This document shows, piece by piece, positions 44,519 to 55,147 of a stretch of DNA of 64,000 nucleotides (positions are counted from its first letter, which is position 1; every line of letters begins with the position of its first letter). The stretch covers positions 1 through 64,000 of the forward strand of contig CAWEZC010000007.1 in assembly GCA_963813495.1 (NCBI GenBank), given 5' to 3'. The position numbers were made by a program, and so were the translations under genes. The stretch is from JACVRW01 sp963813495 (lineage in GTDB: Bacteria > Actinomycetota > Thermoleophilia > Solirubrobacterales > Thermoleophilaceae). Below the pieces are notes generated by a model. The model was not told the origin of the DNA, ran no database searches, and saw nothing but the letters and a program-made list of their open reading frames with translations.

Positions 44519-44932
44519 ATGCCCGCGAAGAAGGAAGACCTACCCAGCACCCTCGAGCGCTCGCCCGACAAGGTCCAGCGCACCTACGAGGAGACGCTCG
44601 ACAGTGCCCACGAGCAGTACGACAGCGAGGAGCGCGCCCATCGCGCCGCCTGGAGCTCGGTCAAGCACGTGGCCGAGAAGAAGGGCGACCACTGGGAGCT
44701 GAAGGACGAGAAGGGTCCCTCGGACGAACGCGCGGCCAAGGGCGGTGCCGCCGCTCGCAGAGGGGAGGGCGACACCCACGGGGGCGTCAACGCCTCCAAG
44801 CCCAAGCGTGAGCTCTACGAGGACGCCAAGCAGGCCGAGATCGACCGTCGCTCGTCAATGAGCAAGGAGGAGCTGGTCGAGGCCCTCGAGAAGCACAGCC
44901 GGCGCGAGACCCAGCGCGCCAGCCGCGGCTGA
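44519..44932 (+). CDS. ChaB domain protein with Rho_N-like tail
   Basis: 137 residues from MPAKKEDLPSTLERSP. ChaB domain, about 1-60 (DKVQRTYEETLDSAHEQY, AAWSSVKHVAEKKG). Acidic/Gly-rich linker, then MSKEELVEALEKHSRRETQR, a Rho_N/SAP-like helical end similar to that of the coiled-coil protein at 6296. ChaB-type proteins are small stress-linked proteins in actinobacteria; the E. coli role in cation transport is not transferable. Confidence 0.8.
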   Translation: MPAKKEDLPSTLERSPDKVQRTYEETLDSAHEQYDSEERAHRAAWSSVKHVAEKKGDHWELKDEKGPSDERAAKGGAAARRGEGDTHGGVNASKPKRELYEDAKQAEIDRRSSMSKEELVEALEKHSRRETQRASRG

Positions 44933-44945
44933 GCCACGCCGGCGC

Positions 44946-45365
44946 TCAGAGCAGGTCCGACTCGTCGAGCTCGAGCTCGAACCAGGCGAGGCTGCCGCCA
45001 CCGTCGATGTCCTCGCGCCCCCAGCCGCTGGCCAGACGGTCGACCAGGAGCAGCCCGTAGCCGCCGGCCTCCTCGATCCGTTCCCGGGGGGCGACCCCGT
45101 TGGCACCCGGGTCGAAGACCTCCACACGGATGCGCTCGGTGGCGTTCGCCACCCGCACCTGCACGGTCTCGTGCGGCCCGGCGCCGCCGTGCTGGATCGC
45201 GTTGGTGACGAGTTCGCTGAGCAGCAGCGCGAGCCGGTGGCGGACGGAGGGCGGGAGGTTGGCCTCCACCGAGAGCACCGAGCGGCGCGCGAGACCCGCC
45301 GCACGCTTGCCGCCGGGCACCCAGAACGACATCGTCTTCACCTCGGTGGAAGGCATCAGGGACAC
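44946..45365 (-). CDS. RsbW-like ATP-binding protein (HATPase_c_2)
   Basis: 139 residues from a GTG. Minimal GHKL domain: N box LLSELVTNAIQHGG (about 50-63), G1 box VEVFDPGANGVAP, G2 box GGYGLLLVDRLASGWG. Anti-sigma-factor kinase type or Streptomyces-style regulatory ATPase. No anti-anti-sigma or sigma-B-like gene is adjacent, so its target is unknown. Convergent with the ChaB gene. Confidence 0.85.
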   Translation of the reverse strand: MSLMPSTEVKTMSFWVPGGKRAAGLARRSVLSVEANLPPSVRHRLALLLSELVTNAIQHGGAGPHETVQVRVANATERIRVEVFDPGANGVAPRERIEEAGGYGLLLVDRLASGWGREDIDGGGSLAWFELELDESDLL

Positions 45366-45419
45366 GGTAACCGGGTGGGCGGATCGCCTCTACCCCCAAC
45401 GCTACGCTAGGTCCGCTCC

Positions 45420-45490
45420 GGCGCCGTGGCGGAGTGGCTACGCAGCGGCCTGCAAAGCCGTGTACACCGGTTCGATTCCGGTCGGCGCCT
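45420..45490 (+). tRNA. tRNA-Cys (GCA)
   Basis: 71 nt. Acceptor GGCGCCG with CGGCGCC, discriminator T; anticodon stem GCGGC/GCCGT, loop CTGCAAA (GCA); T arm ACCGG-TTCGATT-CCGGT. The 3' half is duplicated at 47665. Confidence 0.93.
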
Positions 45491-45766
45491 TAGTCGTAGA
45501 GCCCAATCGGGGGTCGCCGGCCGAGAGCGCGTCCCGAATATGTCCCGAGACTCGCTCACAAGCGTCACCGACGCCTTGTTTCCACTTTCCCAAGCCGATC
45601 AGGGACAGCAGCCTGGCGGACTGTTGCTGCGCATGGAAACCGGTAGTCGGAGGCGCGTTCGGCTCGGCTGTCGCGCCTCGCGCAAGCCGAGGCCGGTCGC
45701 CCTCGTCGAGATCTTCCAAAGCGGCTGATTTGGTCACAAGGGCGCTGCGAAGTGCAAGGTATAGGT

Positions 45767-46300
45767 ATGACACCGGTGTGGGACGACGCGCCGGACGAGG
45801 GACTGCTCGCGACGGCGCGTGCTGAGCCCAGCGCCTTCGGCGCCTTCTATCGCCGTCACGAGGACCGAGTATTGAGCTACTTCCTTGCTCGCGTCGGAGA
45901 TCCGGAGGTCGCGGCTGACCTGACGGCCGAGACGTTCGCAGCGGCTCTCGCGAGTGCTCACCGATTTCGGGCCCGAAAGAAGCCGGCGTCGGCCTGGCTG
46001 TTCGGAATCGCCCGAAACAATTTGGCGATGAGCTTTCGCCAGGGCCGGGTTGAGGCCCGGGCCCGGCGACGGCTGGGCATGGCGCCGCTCGTCTTGACCG
46101 ACGAGTCGATCGAGCGGATCACCGCGCTCGCACTCGTCGAAGAGCTTCCGGGAGACCAGCAGGACGCGGTGAGGGCCCGCGTCATCGACGAGCTCGACTA
46201 CGCCGACATCGCAAAGGACCTGCGCTGTTCGGAGGCGGTGGTGCGCAAACGCGTGAGCCGCGGGCTGGGAACGCTACGAGCGCGCATGGAGGGGAAGTGA
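45767..46300 (+). CDS. ECF-type RNA polymerase sigma factor
   Basis: 177 residues from MTPVWDDAPDEG. Region 2 about 20-85 (FGAFYRRHEDRVLSYFLARV, DLTAETFAAAL, ASAWLFGIARNNLA); region 4 about 115-170 (LPGDQQDAVRARVIDELDY, CSEAVVRKRVSRGLGTLR). It overlaps the next gene, a one-TM protein that may be its anti-sigma. Lies inside the segment flanked by tRNA-Cys and its duplicate. Confidence 0.9.
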   Translation: MTPVWDDAPDEGLLATARAEPSAFGAFYRRHEDRVLSYFLARVGDPEVAADLTAETFAAALASAHRFRARKKPASAWLFGIARNNLAMSFRQGRVEARARRRLGMAPLVLTDESIERITALALVEELPGDQQDAVRARVIDELDYADIAKDLRCSEAVVRKRVSRGLGTLRARMEGK

Positions 46301-46869
46301 CGCGGATTCCACAGCTGGAAGAGGAACTCGTCGCGGCAGCGGCGCGGCTTCAGAGCCGCCGGCGTCTGGTTTGGCCCGCGGCGCGCGCAGCGCTCGCCGT
46401 GGGGGCAGCCGCGGCCGTGGTTCTGGTCGCAGTCATAGTGTTCGCCGGGGATGACGGCGGCCGGCGCCAGCAGCCGGCCGGCGTCCAGGCGTCCCCGCCG
46501 ACGGCGAGCGGGGACAGGGCGCCTGGGGCGACCCTCCCCGAGAGGCAGAAGATCGCGCGGATCGCGAACAAGTGGGCGCGACGCTTCGCTTTCTCCGACT
46601 TTGCCCGCTGCGAGTACATGAACCAGCCGGCCTGCGAACGGGAGAGCTGCGTACGCGTGGGCCCGAGGCTGATCCCGAACTGCACGCTGCCGTCACCGGC
46701 GTTCCGGCTGTCCTTCGCCCGCGCGAAGGTCGAGGACATCGAGATGAAGGGCGACCGTGCGGCTGCCAGGTTCTCGAAAGGCCAGGTGGTCGAGCTCGAA
46801 CGGTTGAGTGGGGACGTTTGGTGGATCAGCAGGTGGGGCCGGGACGCGGGCCGCGGATTCTTCGAGTAG
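46297..46869 (+). CDS. One-TM protein, probable anti-sigma/sensor partner
   Basis: 190 residues; GTG overlaps the sigma stop (GTGA). Short cytoplasmic head, TM about 30-52 (ALAVGAAAAVVLVAVIVFAG), external domain about 55-190 with four Cys (CEYMNQPACERESC, and C in LIPNCTLP) that could form disulfides. The head has no zinc anti-sigma motif, so the anti-sigma role rests on the operon only. Confidence 0.65.
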   Translation: MTRIPQLEEELVAAAARLQSRRRLVWPAARAALAVGAAAAVVLVAVIVFAGDDGGRRQQPAGVQASPPTASGDRAPGATLPERQKIARIANKWARRFAFSDFARCEYMNQPACERESCVRVGPRLIPNCTLPSPAFRLSFARAKVEDIEMKGDRAAARFSKGQVVELERLSGDVWWISRWGRDAGRGFFE

Positions 46870-46990
46870 CGCTTGGACGAGAAGCAGGGGCGATTTGTTG
46901 TGGGTCGCAGGCGCTGGTGTGCTCGCCGGTTTGCCGCCCGGTGGGGTTTCGGGGAGGGTCTCCCGATACGACCGACAAGAGGAGGGGATC

Positions 46991-47416
46991 ATGGATCATG
47001 CGGCGACGGTTCGGCGCTGCTATGGCCTGCTGAGCGACGGCGACATCGATGGGTTCGGGGACCTGCTGGCCGATGATTTCGTCGAGCACGAGCAGACGGC
47101 GGGCCTCGCGCCGACGAAGGACGGCGTCCTGGAGTTCTTCCGGATCCAGCGGGCGGCGTTCCCCGACATGCGCATGGACCCCGAGGACGTCCTGGTCGAC
47201 GGCGACAAGGTTGTCGCGCGGGCGCGGATGACCGGGACGCATGAGGGTGAGCTCATGGGCATGCCCCCGACCGCGAAGACGGTCGACGTGCAGTTCATCG
47301 ACATCATCCGGTTCGGCGAGGACGGTCTCGCGCGCGAGCACTGGGGCGTCTTTGATCTGATGGCGATGATGCAGCAACTCGGTGCGGTCCCCGACGGCCC
47401 GCCGGCGGTTTCCTGA
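46991..47416 (+). CDS. SnoaL-like (NTF2 fold) ester-cyclase-type protein
   Basis: 141 residues; AGGAGGGG before the ATG. NTF2-like cone fold: RRCYGLLSDGDIDGFGDLLADD, FFRIQRAAFPDMRM, ARMTGTHEGELMGMPPTAKT, and HWGVFDLMAMMQQLG, the SnoaL-polyketide-cyclase pattern. Substrate unknown. It precedes an integrase relic. Confidence 0.82.
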   Translation: MDHAATVRRCYGLLSDGDIDGFGDLLADDFVEHEQTAGLAPTKDGVLEFFRIQRAAFPDMRMDPEDVLVDGDKVVARARMTGTHEGELMGMPPTAKTVDVQFIDIIRFGEDGLAREHWGVFDLMAMMQQLGAVPDGPPAVS

Positions 47417-47429
47417 ACTGCTGGACGGT

Positions 47430-47545
47430 GCGGCGCCGTTACGACGCCGCGCTGGAAACGGCGGGGGCTGCCCCGTCTGCATTTCCATGACCTGCGCCAC
47501 CATTTCGGCGCGGCGGCGATCGCCAAGCTCGACCCCAACCGAGGC
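47430..47545 (+). pseudogene. Tyrosine integrase C-terminal relic
   Basis: VRRRYDAALETAG, then one base over LPRLHFHDLRHHFGAAAIAKLD: the second half contains the HDLRH catalytic box. No start, no Tyr nucleophile; one frameshift near 47465. It lies 120 bp before the tRNA-Cys duplicate, as expected for the integrase that made it. Confidence 0.65.
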
Positions 47546-47664
47546 CTTCGGCCGAGACGAGCCTGTGACCCGAGCTGTGAACGCGCGTCAAGACACCGAG
47601 ATGAGCAGACCTGGCCTACCTGATTGGCTCTGTAGAGCCCAATAGGCCTCAAGAAGGAAATTCC

Positions 47665-47703
47665 GCAAAGCCGTGTACACCAGTTCGATTCCAGTCGGCG
47701 CCT
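47665..47703 (+). repeat. Duplicate of the tRNA-Cys 3' end (att relic)
   Basis: 39 nt from GCAAAGCCGTGTACACC to GGCGCCT equal to tRNA-Cys 3' sequence except for two G-to-A changes in the T stem, which break pairing. It marks the far end of the segment that starts at tRNA-Cys. Confidence 0.8.
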
Positions 47704-47709
47704 GCTAGC

Positions 47710-47744
47710 GGCTTGGCGCTCGTAACCAGAAGCGGTTACAAGCC
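47710..47744. promoter_or_regulatory. Inverted repeat upstream of DUF485-actP
   Basis: GTAACC-AGAAGC-GGTTAC (47722-47739) inside outer arms GGCTT/AAGCC (47710-47714, 47740-47744). Between the att relic and the DUF485 gene; may be an operator or an old terminator. Confidence 0.4.
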
Positions 47745-47828
47745 GTCCCCCAGGCGGGCCACGCTTGAATATCGGCGTTAGGCGTCGGGTAGATACGAGG
47801 TCCACCATTCGAGGAGGAGTGGACCGAA

Positions 47829-48302
47829 ATGACCGAGCCGCATGGCGCTGTTGTCGCGCGCGGAAACGGTCCCGTCGAGGGGGGAGCCGAGGGCTCCGAC
47901 CACCAATACCCCGACATCGACTGGGTCGCGGCCGAGCGCTCGCCTGAGTTCCAAGAACTCGTCAAGCGCAAGCGATCGTTCGTGGTCCCCGCCACGATCT
48001 TCTTCCTGGCCTGGTACACGGGTTTCGTTCTCCTGTGCGGGTACGCGCCGGACTTCATGGGCAGCGAGTTCCTGACCGACGGGCTGACGGTCGGCTACGT
48101 GCTGGCGCTGTCGCAGTTCGTGATGGTCTGGGGCCTGTCGGCCTGGTACCTGCGCAAGGCGGATCGTGAGTTCGATCCGCTCGCGGAACGCGCCGCCGCC
48201 CGCGCCCTCGAGCTAGGCAGGGTGCCTGCCGGCGAGCGCACCGCGCGTTTCGACCGGGACGGCGCGCCCGCGCCCGACCCGAGTGAGGAGGCGATTCGAT
48301 GA
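47829..48302 (+). CDS. DUF485 membrane protein (YjcH-like)
   Basis: 157 residues; GAGGAGG upstream. DUF485 core about 35-115: SPEFQELVKRKRSFVVPATIFFLAWY (blocks), two TM helices, and SQFVMVWGLSAWYLRKADREFDPLA. In E. coli yjcH is co-transcribed with actP; here too, with a 4-nt overlap (ATGA). Accessory to acetate uptake by inference. Confidence 0.88.
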   Translation: MTEPHGAVVARGNGPVEGGAEGSDHQYPDIDWVAAERSPEFQELVKRKRSFVVPATIFFLAWYTGFVLLCGYAPDFMGSEFLTDGLTVGYVLALSQFVMVWGLSAWYLRKADREFDPLAERAAARALELGRVPAGERTARFDRDGAPAPDPSEEAIR

Positions 48303-49954
48303 CCTTCGTCGCGGCAGACATCAACGAGCTGGCCCTGGGGGTTTTCGGCGTAGTCGTGGCCGTCACCCTCGGAGTGACCTACCTCGCCTCCAAGCGCGTT
48401 ACGAGCGCAACCGATTTCTGGGCTGCCGGACGCGGCCTCACGGGCATTCAGAACGGCTTCGCCATCGCGGGTGACTACATGTCGGCCGCCAGCTTCCTGG
48501 GCATCGCCGGCCTGATCTTCCTGTTCGGGTTTGACGGCTTCCTTTATTCCGTCGGCTTCCTGGTCGCCTTCCTGACCGTGCTGTTCCTGCTCGGCGAGCG
48601 GATGCGCAACTCGGGCAAATACACCATCGCCGACGTTCTCTCGTTCCGCATGAACGAGAAGCCGGCACGTTCCGCGGCGGCTCTCGGAACCCTGGCGGTG
48701 GCGGGCTTCTACCTGATCGCGCAGATGGTCGGCGCGGGCGTGTTGATCCAGGCGCTCGTGGGCATCGACTTCGCCCTCGCCGTGATCATCACGGGCGCAT
48801 TCATGATCATCTACATCGTTGCCGGCGGCATGCTGGCCACGAGCTGGGTGCAGATCATCAAGGCCGTGCTGCTGATGACGGCCACCACCGTGCTGTCGCT
48901 GTTCGTGCTCGGTAAGGTGGGCTGGAACCCGATCGACCTGTTCCGCGAGGCGCGCGCCGAGTCGCCCGAGGGGCAGAAGTACCTGCAGCCGGGCCTGTTC
49001 CTGGACACCCCGCTCGACACTCTCTCGCTCGGCCTGGCGCTCGTGCTGGGCACGGCGGGGTTGCCGCACATCCTGATGCGCTTCTTCACGGTGCCCGACG
49101 CCAAGGCGGCGCGGTCGTCCGTGATGTGGGCCGTGGTGCTGATCGGCGCCTTCTACGTGATGACCACGACCCTCGGCTTCGGCGCCCGCGCCATCCTCGG
49201 CAACAGCGCCACGGAGGCCGTGGGGTCAGGCGGCAACCTGGCCGCTCCGCTGCTCGCCGAAGAGGTGGGAGGCGGTGCCGGCACCGTCGGTGGCGACCTG
49301 TTCCTGGCGATCATCGCCGCCGTGGCCTTCGCCACCATCCTGGCCGTGGTGGCCGGCCTCGTGATCTCGGCCTCGGGCGCGGTGGCGCACGACATCTGGT
49401 CCAACATCGTCCGCGCCGGCCGCGACTCCGAGAAGGAGGAAGTGTGGGTGGCCAAGATCGCCGCCGTGTCGATCGGCGTCATCGCTATCGCGATCGCGGT
49501 GATCGGCGGCGAGGGGCTGAACGTGTCGTTCATGGTCGGCCTGGCGTTCGCCGTGGCGGCCAGCGCGATCTTCCCCGCGCTGCTGCTCGCCCTGACCTGG
49601 CGGCGTTTCAACACCACAGGTGCGGTCACCGGCGTGCTGGTAGGGGTGTTGTCCTCGATCGCGCTAGTGATCATCAGCCCGACCGTGTGGCCGGGTCCCG
49701 ACTCCGAGGGCGGCGCGCTCGGCTTCTACGACCTCGCCAATCCGGGCATCGTGTCGATCCCGCTCGGCTTCGTCGCCTGCTGGCTGGGCACGGTCCTCTC
49801 GACGACCAACGTCGAGGCGCGCTCCTTCGACGAGCTGTACGTGCGCTCGGAGACCGGCCTGGGCGCCGAGGGCGGCACCGGCCTGACGCTGACCGGGCGC
49901 AAGACCGGCACTCGCACGGCGGTGGGAGTTACGAGCACCCTGCCGCACCCGTAG
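48299..49954 (+). CDS. actP: Cation/acetate symporter
   Basis: 551 residues, 13 or so TM helices of the sodium:solute symporter family. ASKRVTSATDFWAAGRGL and GDYMSAASFLGIAGLIF are typical of ActP; also GTAGLPHILMRFFTVPD. Imports acetate or similar carboxylates with Na+. Works with acetyl-CoA synthetase at 51462. C-terminal 40 residues soluble. Confidence 0.92.
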   Translation: MTFVAADINELALGVFGVVVAVTLGVTYLASKRVTSATDFWAAGRGLTGIQNGFAIAGDYMSAASFLGIAGLIFLFGFDGFLYSVGFLVAFLTVLFLLGERMRNSGKYTIADVLSFRMNEKPARSAAALGTLAVAGFYLIAQMVGAGVLIQALVGIDFALAVIITGAFMIIYIVAGGMLATSWVQIIKAVLLMTATTVLSLFVLGKVGWNPIDLFREARAESPEGQKYLQPGLFLDTPLDTLSLGLALVLGTAGLPHILMRFFTVPDAKAARSSVMWAVVLIGAFYVMTTTLGFGARAILGNSATEAVGSGGNLAAPLLAEEVGGGAGTVGGDLFLAIIAAVAFATILAVVAGLVISASGAVAHDIWSNIVRAGRDSEKEEVWVAKIAAVSIGVIAIAIAVIGGEGLNVSFMVGLAFAVAASAIFPALLLALTWRRFNTTGAVTGVLVGVLSSIALVIISPTVWPGPDSEGGALGFYDLANPGIVSIPLGFVACWLGTVLSTTNVEARSFDELYVRSETGLGAEGGTGLTLTGRKTGTRTAVGVTSTLPHP

Positions 49955-49998
49955 AACCACCGGTTGACGGAGGGGCGGCTCGGCGCCGTCCCTCCGTC

Positions 49999-50670
49999 TC
50001 AGCCGCCATCGTCGTCGGCGAGGAAGAGGAGCGTGGCCTTGACGCGTTTGGAGACGTCCTCCGACGCCCCCAGGCCGAGCTTCATGAAGATCGAGTTGAT
50101 GTGCTTCTCGACCGCCCGCTTTGTGAGCACCAGCGACGCGGCAATCGCGGTGTTGCTCTTGCCCTCGGCCACCGCGGCCAGCACCTGGCGTTCGCGTGGG
50201 GTCAGCTCCGACAGCGGCGAGCGCTCGGCGCGCGCGCGTGCGGTGACGAGAACGTCGACCACCTTGGGGTCGATCACGGAGCCGCCCCGGGCCACGGTGT
50301 CGATCGCCGAAATCAGCTGGCCGCGATCGTGGATCCGCTCCTTGAGCAGGTAGCCGCGGCGGTCGGAGCCGGAGTCGAGCAGGCGCAGCACGTAGGCGGG
50401 CTCGGCGTACTGGCTCAGCACCACGACCCCGACCGGCGGATGGGTCTCGCGCAGCCGCGCGGCGGCGCGTATGCCCTCGTCGGTCCAGGTGGGCGGCATG
50501 CGGATGTCGGTAAGCACCACGTCGGCCGGCTCGCGCTGGAGTGCCTCCATGAGGGAATCGACGTCCGCGCAGGAAGAGGTGACCTCCACGCTGGGCGAGC
50601 TCGCCAGCAGCTGCTGAACGCCCTCGCGGACGATCAGGCTGTCTTCCGCGAGCGCGACTCGGACCGCCAC
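49999..50670 (-). CDS. NarL/LuxR-type response regulator
   Basis: 223 residues from a GTG (VAVRVALAEDSLIV); an ATG at 50724 would overlap the divergent gene. Receiver domain about 3-120 with phosphoacceptor Asp in DVVLTDIRMPP (about 54) and Lys in YLLKERI; LuxR HTH about 150-210 (LTPRERQVLAAVAEGKSNTAIA, in part; LTKRAVEKHINSIFMKLGL). Cognate kinase not adjacent. Convergent with actP, divergent from the amidotransferase gene. Confidence 0.9.
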   Translation of the reverse strand: MAVRVALAEDSLIVREGVQQLLASSPSVEVTSSCADVDSLMEALQREPADVVLTDIRMPPTWTDEGIRAAARLRETHPPVGVVVLSQYAEPAYVLRLLDSGSDRRGYLLKERIHDRGQLISAIDTVARGGSVIDPKVVDVLVTARARAERSPLSELTPRERQVLAAVAEGKSNTAIAASLVLTKRAVEKHINSIFMKLGLGASEDVSKRVKATLLFLADDDGG

Positions 50671-50692
50671 GCGGCGACGATACCCTGCCGCG

Positions 50693-51427
50693 ATGAGCGC
50701 CACCCTGCTCGCCTTGCAGCACATCGCCTGTGAGCCGCCGGCCGCCTTCGAGGACGAGCTGCGCGAGCGGGGCCTCGACTTGGTCCGAGTGGAGCTCGAC
50801 GAGGGGGAGCGTGCGCCCGACTGGCGCGAGTTCGCAGGCCTGATCGTGATGGGTGGCCCGATGGGAGCCTACGAGGACGACTCGTATCCTTGGCTCGCCG
50901 GCGAGAAACGCATGATCGGCGAGGCCGCGCAGGCGGGTCATCCAGTGTGGGGCGTCTGCCTTGGTGCCCAATTGCTGGCCGCGGCGCTGGGTGCGAGCGT
51001 CTACCCGGGCGATCGGCCCGAGGTGGGCCTGCTGTCGGTGGAGCTGACCGACGCCGCGTCGGCGGATCCCGTCTTCGTGAGTGCACCGGCAAGCTTTCCC
51101 GTGTTGCAGTGGCACGGCGACACCTTCGACCTGCCCAAAGGAGCCACGTTGCTGGCCGGCTCACCCGCCTTTCGCCACCAGGCCTTCGTGTTTCGCAACG
51201 CGTACGCGCTCCAGTTTCACCTCGAGGTGTCGCCCCGCCTGGCCGCAGAGTGGGGTGAGGTGCCGGCCTACGCGGACAGTCTGGACCGGACCCTCGGCTC
51301 GGGCGCGCTGCCGGGGTTCCTGGCCGAGGTGGAGGCCCACGCGCCGGTGACGCTGCCGCTGGCGCGCAACCTGTTCGGCAGCTGGCTCGAGCGAATCGTT
51401 CGTGTGCCCGCCCGGGCACTTGGGTAG
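50693..51427 (+). CDS. Class I glutamine amidotransferase-like protein
   Basis: 244 residues. GATase-1 triad: Cys in GVCLGAQLLA (about 87), His in ALQFHLEVSP (about 173) and a following Glu-type position; oxyanion segment VMGGPMGAYED. Stand-alone family related to the GMP-synthase glutaminase. Acceptor unknown. 22 bp from the divergent regulator and 34 bp before acs. Confidence 0.85.
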   Translation: MSATLLALQHIACEPPAAFEDELRERGLDLVRVELDEGERAPDWREFAGLIVMGGPMGAYEDDSYPWLAGEKRMIGEAAQAGHPVWGVCLGAQLLAAALGASVYPGDRPEVGLLSVELTDAASADPVFVSAPASFPVLQWHGDTFDLPKGATLLAGSPAFRHQAFVFRNAYALQFHLEVSPRLAAEWGEVPAYADSLDRTLGSGALPGFLAEVEAHAPVTLPLARNLFGSWLERIVRVPARALG

Positions 51428-51461
51428 AACCCAGTCGCAGTGCGCAACCCGAGGAGGAGAG

Positions 51462-53447
<1,986 letters not shown>

Positions 53448-53460
53448 GGCACCCGTATTC

Positions 53461-53853
53461 CTAGACGCCTGAGGTGATCTGCGGGTCGAAGTAGAAGACC
53501 TCGGACGACACGTCGTGCTGGGTGTCGATGCCGCTGACGAAGGCGCGTACCGTGCGGCCGGTGATCTGCTCGACGGTCTCGACGAAGCTTCTCTCACTGG
53601 CGTGCTGGAAGAAGTTGCGGATGTCGCGCACTCGCTGATGTTCTCCCAGCGCGACCATGTTGCGCTCGGCCGGGGTGAGGGTGTTCTCAAGAGTGCAGAC
53701 GAGCGTGTCCGGTCCGGCGAAGACGGCCTGTGACTTGGTCGGTCCACGGCCGAACTGCTCCTTGTAGAGCCGCACCATCGCGTTGGAAAGCTCCGCCGTC
53801 TGCATCCCTTGCCGCTCGGCGGGCGTCTCGGTAGTCGGCGTGTCCTCAGTCAT
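53461..53853 (-). CDS. DUF2294 family protein
   Basis: 130 residues from MTEDTPTTETPAE. Single DUF2294 domain: NAMVRLYKEQFGRGPTKSQ, GPDTLVCTLENTLTPAERN, GRTVRAFVSGIDTQHD. Conserved in Gram-positives and cyanobacteria, function unknown. An in-frame ATG at 54048 would add a basic 65-residue tail of poor quality, so I take the shorter form. Convergent with acs. Confidence 0.85.
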   Translation of the reverse strand: MTEDTPTTETPAERQGMQTAELSNAMVRLYKEQFGRGPTKSQAVFAGPDTLVCTLENTLTPAERNMVALGEHQRVRDIRNFFQHASERSFVETVEQITGRTVRAFVSGIDTQHDVSSEVFYFDPQITSGV

Positions 53854-54014
53854 AACGGCGTCCTCTCGGGGTCTCTGCTTCTCTGCTTCGAGGGGCGTAC
53901 GAGAGGAGAGAGACCGAGAACCAGGCGAACGCTTAGGCCCCGAGTCTAACGCGGCGAACCGGCGTGCGGCCCTGAGCCGGGTTGACTCCCCGCGCAGCGG
54001 GTACGGACGCTGGG

Positions 54015-54030
54015 CGAGACGCATGTCTCG
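54015..54030. promoter_or_regulatory. Inverted repeat CGAGAC-N4-GTCTCG
   Basis: CGAGACGCATGTCTCG, 100 bp before the epimerase gene. Its arms resemble the TetR operators near 6-9 kb, but the spacing is 2 bp shorter, so I do not count it as one of them. Confidence 0.35.
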
Positions 54031-54130
54031 ACACGCCAATGGTCGCACCGCTGCTTCGGACCTTCACCGGGACGGGCAAGCGGGGCGGCTGTTGTCGGGA
54101 GCGTGGGCGGCGACGGCTTAGGATGCCGCC

Positions 54131-55147
54131 ATGCGCTACACGATCACCGGGGGCTCCGGCTACATAGGCAGTCGTCTCGTCGACCTCCTCTCCCGCCGCG
54201 ACGACACCGAGCGGATCGTCATCTGCGACGTCGCCCCGCCACGGGGCTACAAGCCGAAGACCGAGTTTGAGCGCCTCGATGTGCGCGATCGCGACGCCGT
54301 GCGTGCGGCGCTCGCGCGCGCCAAGGCCGACGTCCTCGTGCACCTGGCCTTCATCCTCAACCCCTCGCACGACGAGCAGCTGATGTACGACGTCGACGTC
54401 AACGGCACGCACAACGTGCTCGAGGCCGCGGCGTCGGCGGGCACCCCGCACGTGCTCGCCATCACGTCCTCGGTGGCCTACGGCGCATTCCCCGACAACC
54501 CGGTGCCGCTGACCGAGGAGGATCCGGTGCGCGGCGTGGCCGGTTTCTCCTACGCGCGCGACAAGACGGAGTCGGATCGCCTCTGCCAGCTCTGGGCCGC
54601 GGCGCACCCTGAGCGCACCATGACCATCGTTCGCCCCTGCATCGTCTTCGGGCCCAACGTGGACAACTACCTCGTGCGGCTGTGGACCAAGCAGCCCTTC
54701 GCCGTGGACGTAGGCAACCTGGACGAGCAGATCCAGTTCGTGCACGAGGAGGACGTGGTCCAGGGCATCACGGCGTTGCTCCTGGGGGGCCACGCGGGGG
54801 CCTTCAACGTTGCCGGCGATGGCGTGATGACCCTGCGCGAGTGCGCGGAGGTGCTGGGTACGCCGATCCGCAAGATGCCGCTGCGCGCCTACCGCAGCCT
54901 GGCCAGGGCGATGTGGGGATCTCGGCTGTCCGAGGCGCCCCCCGGCCAGATCGAGTTCGCGCTGCACCCGTGGACGGTCGCCAACGAGAAGCTCAAGAAG
55001 ACGACCGGCTGGGCGCCCCGCTACACCAGCCGCGAGACGTTCGAGATCACCATGCGAGCGCACGGCAAGCTGCCGCCGGAGGGGCCGCCCGCCGTGGCGG
55101 ACGGGGGCAACGGCCTGCCGGCCGAAGCCCCCGCTGCCGTGCGCTAG
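54131..55147 (+). CDS. NAD-dependent epimerase/dehydratase (extended SDR)
   Basis: 338 residues. Rossmann motif TGGSGYIGSRLVD (residues 6-18); SSVAYGAFP and the active-site Y-x3-K in SYARDKTESD (about 137-145). Family acts on nucleotide sugars or similar; substrate not predictable. C-terminal 25 residues Pro/Ala-rich. Its stop overlaps that of a small convergent gene. Confidence 0.88.
   Translation: MRYTITGGSGYIGSRLVDLLSRRDDTERIVICDVAPPRGYKPKTEFERLDVRDRDAVRAALARAKADVLVHLAFILNPSHDEQLMYDVDVNGTHNVLEAAASAGTPHVLAITSSVAYGAFPDNPVPLTEEDPVRGVAGFSYARDKTESDRLCQLWAAAHPERTMTIVRPCIVFGPNVDNYLVRLWTKQPFAVDVGNLDEQIQFVHEEDVVQGITALLLGGHAGAFNVAGDGVMTLRECAEVLGTPIRKMPLRAYRSLARAMWGSRLSEAPPGQIEFALHPWTVANEKLKKTTGWAPRYTSRETFEITMRAHGKLPPEGPPAVADGGNGLPAEAPAAVR

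Noticed and set aside
45438..45773. 111-residue minus-strand frame ending PTGIEPVYTALQA
   Set aside because: Antisense of tRNA-Cys; a known type of artefact.
54015..54030. CGAGACGCATGTCTCG as a fourth TetR operator
   Set aside because: The arms match but the spacing is 2 bp shorter than in the six sites and there is no 21-bp partner.
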